NCBI GenBank assembly: GCA_037954325.1
Contig: JBBMNZ010000006.1
Location: 1,531,501 to 1,595,500, forward strand
DNA: 64,000 nucleotides
DNA from: Fistularia commersonii
Taxonomy: Eukaryota; Chordata; Actinopteri; Syngnathiformes; Fistulariidae
Reading direction: 5' to 3'
Under the pieces are notes generated by a model. The model was given only the letters and a program-made list of their open reading frames with translations. It had not been told where the DNA came from and searched no databases. This document shows positions 36,370 to 48,300 of the stretch, in pieces. Numbering within the stretch: the first letter of the stretch is position 1; the number at the start of each line of letters is the position of its first letter. The position numbers and the translations under genes are program-made.

Positions 36370-39300
36370 TCAGCCTCTTCGGGTTGCATTAAGGTACCGT
36401 TTTGCTAATTGAATGCTTCTAAACTCTTAAACATTCAGGTTTGTCCCTCCTGTTCTCGCAAACTAGCTTAAAAACGTCCTCACCGCTAAGGTTTAGGATA
36501 TAAAGAACCGAGCCGTCTCAGAGAGAAGATGCCTCGCGTCGTGTCAGCTGATTTTTTTTTTTTTTTTTTTTAATTTCGAATGCTCGCGCTAAGCTAAAAA
36601 CATTTACATCCTGGCAGAAGCCTCGCAAACTATTGTTAGTCTTCATAAAGCTCTAATTGAGGCGATGTCAGGCCGCCGGATACAAAAAGAAAAAAGCCGA
36701 CCGATCTTTCTATTCGTCGGGAATTAATCAGAGGCATTAGCCTGGATTCCCGGCACAAAAAGCCGAGCATCGGCGGACGTGCACAATGGACGCCCGTGCA
36801 TTCATACATCCATGCGTCCCACCGTAAAAAGACGCTTTTTCTTTCACTAGTCGTCCGCGGGCGCCAGTCACGAGCGTCACCCGCGACGGCTAACAAGGTT
36901 AGCGAGCATTGAGCTAATGAGGAGCTACGCTACGTGCGCAGGAGGACGACTTCTGGCCCTATAAATATTGATAAAACGCTGAATAAACGCTAAAGGCTCT
37001 TAAAATAATACAGCGCATAACCAGAACTGTGCGGACTCGCCGAAAAGGGAGGGGGAAAAAATGTCTTGTGTAAACTCCCAGAAGTAATGTAGTGTGACAC
37101 CCACTCAGAGACTCTCTTCCACAAATATGTCAAAAATTGTTTTATCCTCTTTTGGAAACAAGAGCACAAAAAAAAAAAAAAAAAAAAAAAATAGAAAATG
37201 TGCGCGCAAGCTGTTGTAGCGTGATGGTTTATATTTTCATCTGCAGCGAGAAGAGGTCAGATTTCGGCTCATGTTTTTAAGCCCATTAGCGGGGTTTAAA
37301 GCGGTAGCCGCTGAGCTATTAGCAGTTAGCGTGTCAACAACATCCTCTGCAGCGTTAGCGTTCTTTCGGAGGTTGAAGCGATAAATCCAAAAACTGAAAC
37401 AAATGCGTCGGTTTAGCGTTCGACTCGTAGCGCACAAGGCAATCTAAAGGCCTTCCGTGCACACGTTTGTCGGATAATCTGGGTGTAACCCCGGGTTAGC
37501 GCCAATAATCCCATTGAGCTTGTTTATATATGGGAACACCCCTGCCTTCCGTCAGATTTTCAACTGTGGCAAACAAACTGATAAATTAGCAAAAAAAAAC
37601 AAGCTAACATGTAGCCTCACAGGGCATTTGTCCCTGTATGTTTACTTCACTTCACCGATCTGGTCTTCTTCTTCTTTCGGCTTTTCCCTTCAGGTGTCGC
37701 CACAGCGAGTCAACTTTCTCCATCTAACCCTATTCTCTGGATCCTCCTCTCTCACACCCACTACCTTCATATCTCCTCTCATGACGTCCATAAATCTTCT
37801 CTTTGGTCTTCCTCCAGACCTCCTGCCTGGCAGCTCCAATTCCAGCATCCGTCTACCAATATATTCTCTATCCCTCCTCTGTCCATGACCCAACCATCTC
37901 AGTCTGGCTTCTCTGACCTTCTCTCCAAAACATCTAACATGTGCCGTCCCTCTGATGGACTCATTCCTGATCCTCTCCATCCTGGTCACTCCCAAAGAGA
38001 ACCTCAACATCTTCATCTCTGCAACCTCTAGTTCTGCCTGCTGTCTTTTGGTCATTGGAACAGTTTCTAGTCCAAACATCATCGCTGGTCTCACCACTGT
38101 CTTGTACACCTTTCCTTTTATTCTGGCTGATAGTCTTCTATCACTTTTCTCCACCCATTCCAACCTGCTTGGACCCGTCTCTTCACTTCTTTTCCACACT
38201 CTCCGTTACTCTGGACGGTTGACCCTAAGTACCTGAAATCCTCCAGCTTCTTGATCTCCACTCCCTGTAGCCTCACCGTTCCACCCGAGTTCCTCTCATT
38301 CACACACATATATTCTGTCTTGCTGCAACTAACTTTCATTCCTCTCCTTTCCAGAGCATACCTCCACCTCTCTAGATGTTCCTCAACCTGTTCCCTGCTC
38401 TCACTACAGATCATAATGTCATCTGCAAACATCATGGTCCATAGAGATTCCTGTCAAACCTCATCTGTCAGCCTCTCCATCACCACTGCGAACAAGAAGG
38501 GCCTCAGAGCTGAGCCCTGATGGAGTCCCACCTCCACCTTGAACTTCTCTGTTACCCCTACAGCGCACCGTACCAGTGTCTCACAGCGAGCATACATGTC
38601 CTGCACCAGTCTAACATACTTCTCTGCCACTCCAGACTTCCTCATACAATACCAGAGCTCCTCTCTTGGCACCCTGTCATATGCTTTTTCTAGGTCTACA
38701 AAAACACAAACCAGCTCCCTCTGGCCTTCTCTGTACTTTTCTATTAGCATTCTCAACGCAAATACTGCATCTGTAGTACTCTTCCTAGGCATGAAGCCAT
38801 ACTGCTGTTCACAAATGCTGACTTCTGCTCTAAGTCTAGTTTCCACTACTCTTTCCCATAACTTCATTGTATGGCTCATCAACTCATCAACTTCACCGAT
38901 CTGGTAATTTAACAAATCCTCATCCCAATGATGTTTCCCGAAGTCGTAATCATAGCGGGCGAATCCAATCGGGATTTGAAATCCGACCGACCGAAAACGT
39001 GTAAACCTTCGCCGTCGGTGTAGGTTTGGCCTCCAGATTATTTGTCATGGGTCAGAGGAAGGAAGTCTTACATTTCCGTTAATCGGTATCCCAGAAAAGA
39101 TGCGTTTTACGGCGTTGCCCCCCCTTCCCTCGCCTGTCGGCCAGATGCCACGCGAGAGCGTCCAGCTGTTACGCAACGGAGAGCAGAGAAAAGAGCCAGA
39201 TTGCACTTTTAGCAACGTCGTCTTGTGACTCGGTGTCGTTCCCGCCGGCGTCATTTCTCACCTGGTTTAGTTTCTGATAAATATAAACTCTTTGAAATCA

Positions 39301-42300
39301 AGATAGAAAGAGTTGTATTTTTTGTTTTTAACTAAGGCTAACGTTAGCTTGCTAATTTGGTTCCTCGTTATTAGCGGTGCTACCAAACTATGCTGCTTAA
39401 AAAAGTGACTGTGTCGTTTAGTTTGGTTTTGGATAAATTTGAACTTTATAAATCAAGATATAAATAATTGTTTTTTCGTTGTTAGCCAAGGCTAACGTTA
39501 GCTTGCTGATGTGGTTCCTCGTTATTAAGGGTACTACCAAACTATGCTGCTCAAAAAGGTGACTGGGTATCATTTGGTTTGGTTTTGGATAAATATGAAC
39601 TCTTTGAAATCAAGATATAAACAAGTGTATTTTTGTTGTTAGCCGAGGCTAACGTTCGCTCGCTAATGTGGTTCCTCGTTATTAAGGGTGCTACCAAACT
39701 ATGCTGCTCAAAAAAGTGACTCTGTATCGTTTGGTTTGGTTTCGGATAAATATGAACTCTTTGAAATCAAGATAGAAACAAATGTATTTTCGTTGTTAGC
39801 TGATGCTAACGTTAGCTTGCTAATGTGGTTCCCCACTATTAGTGGTGCTACCAAAATATGCTGCTTAAAAAAAGTGACTGTCATTTAGTTTGGTTTCGGA
39901 TAAATATGAACTTTTTGAAATCAAGATATAAACAAATGTGTTTTCGTTTTTAACTGAGGCTAACGTTAGCTTGCTAATGTGGTTCCTCGTTATTGAGGGT
40001 GATACCAAACTATGCTGCTCAAAAAAACCAAAGGGAACACTTAAACAACGCAATTTAACTCCAATACAGTCCCACTTCTGTGACATTGAACCATCCGCTC
40101 AGTTTATTTTGGCTTTTTTTGCACTTTAATTTGGAGCGTGACTCCAAATCCAGACCTCCATGGGTTCATAAATTTGATCTCCATTGATCATTTTTATGGG
40201 ATTTTGTTGCCGGCACATTGAACCATGTAAAGAACAACGTATTTCATAAGAATATTTCATTCATTCAAACCTGGGATGTGTTATTTTAACCTTTTTAGCC
40301 TTGTTGCATCTTTTTGTTATGTACTTTTTTGTATCCTTCACTGATAATGCAACGTTAAAACTTTCTCATCGAAGCAGAAACCGGAAACCATCAAACGTTT
40401 TACTTTCGATTTAAAAACCGATGACGCATCTCGATCATTTTCTTCGCCGCTACGAACAACGGCGGACACTTACTCTCCTAACAGAGTTTGCAATTAAACG
40501 TCCACTGCTTTGCATGAAAACGTGGTCCCTGGAAGTTTCCAGAACATCTTCCAGAACATTCTCACACTGTTCCAACCAGCTCCCCCCGGATCCCTGACGC
40601 ACGTGGTGTTGTTTTTGTTGCGTAAGCGACGTTCTCACCCTCGAGGGACGGAGGCCCGGACGGGACGCCGGTGTCTCCCGCGCCTCACTTCCTGTTTGCC
40701 GATGAGGCGATCGCGCAATGAGAGAAGTAAATAAAAGTTACTTTCAATTTATTTTTCAAGTTGGAGTCCAACGACGGACGCTTTTCCTCTGAATCTTCTC
40801 GCTCCGAAATGTTTGTCTGAATCACCTCTGTTGTTTCCCGGAAATTGGACGTCACTGGTGACTGCGTACTTGTATGCTTGTCATGATACCCCCAATTTTT
40901 CGCACTATAAGGCGCACTTAAAATCCTTACGTTTTCTCAAAAATCTGTTGTCTTTACCGACTTCGAGCCAATCTGATGCGGTACGCTACGCCCAAAAATG
41001 CGACCAAGCCGCTTCGCTCGATTGATTTTCAGCCGTTCCCGACGTGATAAAAGGAACAAAATCTACCAAACGTGGCAAATGTACCCGTGAATGCTTTCAA
41101 TAGGAAGTCCAGCCGTTATTGCTAACTGCTTGTTGCTAAATACTTTGGGCTGCTTTCTGTTGAGTATTAGCATTTGTCATCATTTTAGATGGTCGGCACC
41201 TTAGTCAACACTCAAGGACACCTTATAGACATACATATACCCTATTTTTCGCACTATAAGGCGCACTTAAAATCTGGAATTTTCTCAAAAATCAGCCTTA
41301 CGTAGGAATTTTTGTTGTGCCTGCTGGCCTCCAACCAATTTTATGTGGTAGTAGTGCTGGAATCCAACGTCGTTCCAACCTCACACTTACTTCAGGTGTC
41401 AGAAGAGTACATAGTACGCTTACTTCTGCCACTTTTTGTAAAAGCGGTACACTTGTTTTATGAGGAGCCCCCAAAAATGGCACCTGTCAAGAGACATGGC
41501 TATAAAGCGGAATTCAAACTCACTGCGATCAGTCACGCAGTAGATGATGGGAATAGAGCTGCCGCCAAAGAATTCAACATGAATAATGCAACGGAAGTGG
41601 AGGACGCAAGCAGATGAAGTGCGCCGAGTAAAGAAGACGAAACAGTTTCCGAGACGAATAACGTTGAACTAAACTGACTGTTTTGTTTGGCTTTAGATAC
41701 CGTATGTTTTATCATGCGCCTTATAGTGCAGCGCGCCTTATAGTCCGCAAAAGAGGGTAATCAGTTTATTTATGATGGTGGAGGCAGTCGTGCGTCTTAC
41801 GCTGTGCTTATGCCAAAAGAGTTTCATGGTCGTAGACTAAAACAACTGGAGTTTTTCTGGAGTCTTCGTGCTACCGTCATCTTGGTCTTGAAGTGTAAGC
41901 CGGTAATCTGAGCTGCTTTAGATCCCTCGAGTTGTCTTTCCCTTGTCTTACGACAGTATCACGATAGACGAGCTTTAATAAAACCGGAAACCCGGTAGAC
42001 AAGCTATCCCCGGAGAGGTTTTGGAGGCAGAGACGGTGTCTGTGGGCGGTATGGATGAACGGGAACGGCGAAAGGAATCGGTTTGGACCGTCCAGAAAGA
42101 GGCGAGGACGGTGGAGTTGTGGGTAGCTTGGATCTACTGCCCAACGTAAGGTGACGTAGCAGAGAAGGAGGCTCTGTAGATACCCATGGTGGGGAAAAAA
42201 GGGCCAAAAAAATTGACTTGTAGTCTCGTAGTTTGTGACCCTGTAAGAATCTCAAATTCGTCTGCGACTAAAAACTTGTCTTCAGATGTGAGCAGGTGTG

Positions 42301-45300
42301 AGATGATGTCCACTGAGGCCAAGCAACCGGCTAACGTCCATTGGGTCTTTCGCCCTTTTTTGAGTGTTTTGTTGCACCTCCTGAGGAGATACCTTTCCTT
42401 TTCCGAAGTCTCCGAAACACAAAATCGAGCCGCCTCCCTCGTACGGTCGCGTATTCATCCGCGCAAAATTCGTTTGCAAACGTTGTACGTCGGAACGAGA
42501 CCGTCAATAAATCCACCAGAGATGTAATCGGGAAACGCCGTCGGGCGAGGACGTTGTAAACCGAGGCCTCGTGGTAATCAAAACAAAGAATAAAACAGAG
42601 CGACCTTTGTGTAATTTATGACTTTAATATCGGCCCTATTCCCTTGAATCGTTGTCAGAGTCGAGTTGTATTTATGGGAACTTTCTGCAGGAAAGCCTGA
42701 CTTCTCTTTGAAAATCCGTCCAACGAACATACGCGTGCCTCCGTTCCCACCCGGGAGATTCTGCTGGGGGAAAAAAAAACCCCGACGCAGATAAAGGTTT
42801 TTATTGGATTCGCGAGGAGAGGAAAATGTTGGATTCGCTTTAATCCGTCGCTGTCTTTCTCAGGGCTAAGCTAACCCCGGCCCATGACGTCACCCGGCTG
42901 AATTTTGAAGGCATTTACACGGCAATGAAAGGGGGAGGCAGGAGTCTGCGCTTCGTAATGGACTGACAAGTGTTTAGACTGCGAGGGATCAAGGGGGGGA
43001 ACCGTGGCAGGAAAGAGCATACAAGTCACCGTTTCTTGGGATGATACAGCTCGGCCAAAGCTCTGGACTCTCAATGTCACTCCCGGTTATCCTTTCACTC
43101 CCGAAGACGATGCTATTCCCGTGTTCGCCTTCCGAAATCTGTTTTTTGTTTGCTAGCCCCCCCCCCCCTCGCTGCACAGTGCGGTTTAATTGGACCACAC
43201 AGGTGAGCGCAGTCTCCTCCGGGTGACGCGTCACAGGGTAGCGTTTGCAAAAACAATATCGCAGACAGAAATAACGCCAGGAAATAACCGACCAGCTGAG
43301 CTATTTGAACTGGCTCGGGGTTTCTGGCGGCGGCGCAGCGGCGTTTCGGATGACTCCAGAGCGAGCTTTGAATGCATCTGCCGACGTCTCGCCAGCAGGA
43401 CGTGTCTCCGCACATCCCCTCCAGTCAGGGCTCGCGAGCTAAAATTAAAAAAAAAAAAAAAAAACAGAATTAAAATCCCCTTGCATTAAAAACCCACTAC
43501 ATCTTATTTTACCAGCGGCTCCGCCTCACAGTAAAAACGCCAGAGCTTTGGCCGAGCTGTATCATCCCAAGAAACGGTGACTTGTATGCTCCGGGGTATC
43601 TTCAGGAATCCAGAAGTTGCATCACTTTATTGGTGTGTACACTTTATATCTGTTGCGCCTTTTCGCATCACAAAGTACATCATGGAAAAAATGATGCACT
43701 AGATACTTTCCTGTCTGCCAGTCACCTGCCGGGGCCAAATTATATTTCAAAACCGCAATTAAGTCGCGGTACCGGTTTCGCGGGAGATCTTGTTTTTGGT
43801 AGATGTGCCGCCAGCGCCGCCGCGGAAACGTATCCATGACAGCCGGTTGGAAAATCAGTCTCCGACTGTGTTTTGGTTGGCCGTATCTGAGACGTCAGTC
43901 ATTTGGGAGACGCTTTTATCCAAAGCGACTTACAAAAAGTGCAATTTAGTCATCGAAGATCCGAAGTACCAGAAGTCGGAAGTGACCACTCTACTAATAG
44001 CCATCTCAGAACCATGTGCATACATACCTTCTTTTTTTGGGGGTCGGGTGCTAAGTGCGATTAGTAGGGTAGTGCTTGGTGAAGAGGTATGTTTTCAGCT
44101 CGCGGGGAAAGATGGGCAGCGACCCCGCTGTTCTGACCTTTTTCGGGAGTTTGTTCCACCACTGAGGAGCCGAGACGGAGAAGAACCGAGACCGATTCGA
44201 TCCGGGGGCTCTGAGTGACCGGGTGGACAGTCGCCCGGAGGTGGCAGATCGGAGGGGATGGGTAGGGACATGTGGCTTGAGCATACCCCGGAGAGAAGAC
44301 GGGGTTGTCCCATTTACCGCCCGGTAGGCGAGAACCAGGGTCTTGAACTTGATGCGGGCGGCTACTGGTAGCCAGTGAAGGGATACAAGAAGGGGAGTTG
44401 CTTGGGAGAATTTGGGGCGGTTGAACAAGCTCCAGAGGCCTGGTGGTCACTGCTGGGGTACCGGCAAGGAGGGAGTTGCAGTAGTCTGGACAAGAGGCGA
44501 CTAGATCGCTGGATCTGCGCCGTATCCTCTGTGAGGAATCTGCGGATCTTCCTGATGTAGGAACGTGCGACGGCTGTGACGTTTGCTGAGAACGACAGTT
44601 GGTTGTCTAAGACGGCGCCCAGGTTTCTCGCAGTTGTTACCACAGTGTTGTCGGACAACTTTTCCCCGTGAGAAAGAGCTTGTTGCTGGTTACAAACAAG
44701 GCGCGATGGAATCAGCTAACAAGCGGCACGTCAAGATACCTGAAGTCGTCAATGAGCGGTAGCGGATGTTGTCGTCGCTGTTAGCGTTTAGCGGCGATGA
44801 TCCGGATGACGCTTCAACCCTTTTATGTCAGTTTTCCATTACACAAAAACAGGAAAAACATTTACGTCGGACCTCTCGGGAATGAAGAAAGGGTGCGTCC
44901 GTTCTCTGGCAACCTCCAGCCCCGAAGCGAGCCCAGACTCGCATAATGACATTTTAGTTGGAAGAAGGATTAGCGGTATGCTTTATCTGTCGCCGTGCCG
45001 AAGCGAATCAAAGGGTTCCCTCATTCACGATGGCGGTCGCGTGGAAATCTTGATTCCTGCCGTCCGGGCAACTGTGCGTCACTGCGGGGCAAGTGGCCTC
45101 GGCGAGATCGTTGTCAGCTCCACGTCTGGGCTCTGAACGGCTCCGGCGTTGGTCTTCGAGATTTTAAATCTGTTCAGATTTCAAGAATTGACGATAGTTT
45201 TTGTTTCCTCAGGTCGTTTCCGGCAGATCGAGGTCCTGACGACCGTCGCCAACGAGTTCTTCCAGCTCTACAGTCAGGTATCCGGTCAGCCGCTCCAACG

Positions 45301-48300
45301 GATCACGTCCAAGGAGCAAGGTAACCCTGGCGACCGCATTGCGCCGAAGTAATGACGTGGTCCTGTTTATCTTGAGATGTTTCAGATGGAAATCTGGGAA
45401 CGGTTCAGATGTGATGGTCCTCACATCAGATCACCTCTAGGTTCTGTCCTGAGTTGCTTTCAGACAGAGAAGGACTTTTCAGCTTGAATTCCGTTCCAGG
45501 AACTAGTTTTGCCTCCCCACAGGCAGCGAGGGACCATCTTCAACGTGCACTATTGGGCTACACCCTAGCAGCTCCACCTTCAGCAACCTTCTACCTAGAT
45601 CTTCACCATGGTTTGGACATGAACAGAGGAGTGTTCAAGTCCAAACCATCTCAGTCATCACTTTGTCTCGGTCATACATGTCCTGCACCCCTGTGACAAA
45701 TTCTTTTTTTCCATTGCGTTTTTCTGTTCAGGGGTTGCTACAGCTAATCCACCTTCTCCATCCAACCCTATTCTCTCCGAATCCTCCTCTCTCACTGCAT
45801 CCATCAATCTTCTCTTTGGTCTTCCTCTAGACCTCTTAATTCCAGCATCTGTCCACCAAATCCCTCATCTGTAGATGACCCAACCATCTCTGACCTTCTC
45901 TCCAAAACATCTAACATGTGCCGTTCCTCTGATAGACTCATTCCTGATCCTCTCCATCCTGGTCACTCCCAAAGAGAACCTCCACATCTTCATCTCTGCA
46001 ACCTCTAGTTCTGCCTGCAGTCTTTTGGTCATTGGAACAGTTTCTAGTCCAAACAGCATCGGGTTTTTTTAGTCTACAGCTGTTAAAATCATTGAGTATG
46101 AGCCCAGCGTAAGTCGCAGTAGTACTTGTAGTGGTACTTTTAGTAGTACGTACCACTTGCCACTGTCTCCTCCACCTTTCCTTTCCTTCTGGCCGATGGT
46201 CTTCTATCTCTTGGTACCCCTGACACTTTTCTCCACCCATTCCAACCTGCTTGGACCGTCTCTTCACCTCTTCTCCACACTCTCGTTGACCCCAAGTACC
46301 TGAAATCCTCCAGCTTCTTGATCTCCACTCCCTGTAGCCTCACCGTTCCACCCGAGTTCCTCTCGTTCACACACATATATTCTGTCTTGCTGGGACTAAC
46401 TTTCATTCCTCTCCTTTCCAGAGCATACCTCCACCTCTCTAGATGTTCCTCTACCTGTTCCCTTCTGTCACTTGAGATCACAATGTCATCTGCAAACATG
46501 GAAGCTGCTGTAATGTTTGTGGAATAATAACCAGATGGTTCTTATCTTCCCCCTGCACTGCCTCGCCGTGTGAAGAACCCCGTTAGCCGTTAGCTAACTC
46601 CGCACTTATTCTGGTCCAAAATGTAGCCGTTCCTCTTCGTCGGTTGGTCCATTTCTTGATGGTTCCGTCCATTTTGCCGCGAAGTAGCAAAACCAACACA
46701 ACTAAAGTTTTTAAAAATGTTCTTTATAAGGGGCGGGGCTTATGAGCTCCACCAATCAGCAAGCGACCTGACGGAAACATAAAAAGACCCTCGGAGCTTC
46801 CAGGAGCTTCTAATGTGTTTGTCGGTACCCGTCCTTTAAGTTCTAGGAGACACTTTAAATTTTTACCGACGCTGTTTGAAATTCAATGTATTTTTAATTG
46901 AAAACTTTTCGATGGTTATATTTCTGAATGGTCCTGAGGACGGATGTTATTTTCTTGTGCAGAAGGAGACGGCAGCAAAGAGGAGTCACCACCTCCGCTA
47001 AAGAGGAGCAGCTCAGCCATCAACGCCGCCAAGCTCCTCAAGAAGACCATCTCCAAGCGCAACCTGCTAATGGCGGCGAGCGAGTCGCCCGTTAGCCCCT
47101 CGCCGCCGCCGCAGGCTCAGCACAACGGCACCGACGCTAACGCCGTCACGAACGGCACGACAAGCGCTCCTCCGGAACTGGATCCCGACCACCAGGTGGA
47201 GACGCTCACCCAGAAGCCCAGCCGCAAGAAAGACGCCCGCTTGTTAGCCACGGTTACCGAGGAAACCAACGGAGACGGAGATGCCGAGCGCTTGTCGGAG
47301 CTAAGGTACCGCGCAGCTAGCGTGTCAGTTAGCCGTCGTCCAAAAAGAAGTTTGTACCATCCCCGACCTGTGCTTTTTATTCTACTCGTAGCAACTCCGC
47401 GCTCGCAACCGCCGCTCCCCGGACGGAAGGGGAAAAGGTGACGCTAGAAAAAGAGCTAAACTTGACCTCCGGCCCAGAAAAAGCTCCCGCCGCCCTGGCG
47501 CCGCCCCTGCTAGCTCAGCTGCGCACCGAGAACGCCGACTCTTTCGACATGGAGGAGGTGCGTCGCCACCAAATACGCTCGCGAAGATTCAGGTCAAGGC
47601 TTTCGAAGACTTCGGTTGTATTTTTAAATTCCCCCCAAAAAATTGGACTTAGATGCGATTCTTTGTCGTTAATCATGTACGGACACAGAAATGCAGTTAG
47701 TATCTTATCAGAAGTGCCGTATTTACAGATAAATGCTTTTTTTTTTTCTAAGTAGAGGTGGATAATTATATTTGCAGATTTTTTTAGGATTAAAATTATT
47801 AATAGACGGAACTACAAATATACAGTATATTTTATGTATATTATCTGTATATTTATTTGTATATGTTCATAACTGCAATATTTCATAACAGCTACATGTA
47901 CAATTTTTTTCATGCGCACTCCTTATTTTTCACTTATTACTTAACACACATTTATATTTCTTATTTTCCCTTTTCTCTTATTTTTTACTGTTTATACAAT
48001 TTTTCTACTATTATTTATTATTGTTATATTTTTCTTGTAACTCTGGCACAACAATTTCCTTCGGGATTAAGGAAGTTGTTCTTAAGAAGGGAAAATATAG
48101 GTATGTTAGCATGCTAACGGCACCAATGCTAACTAGCGTGCTAGCATAGCATGCTAGTTTTATTTGCAATTCATGTGAAGAAGTAAAACAAGGACCTCAA
48201 AGTTTTGTACTTCGGCCTTATATCAGTTTTTGTAATTTTCCTGACGTTCATAGTGAGCGTTTAATAGTGAATAATATGTAACATATAATAATACGTAAAC

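Noticed and set aside
42004..42255. 83-codon Pro/Ser-rich frame on the - strand
   Set aside because: Reads plausibly but has no domain, no splice support and overlaps other frames.
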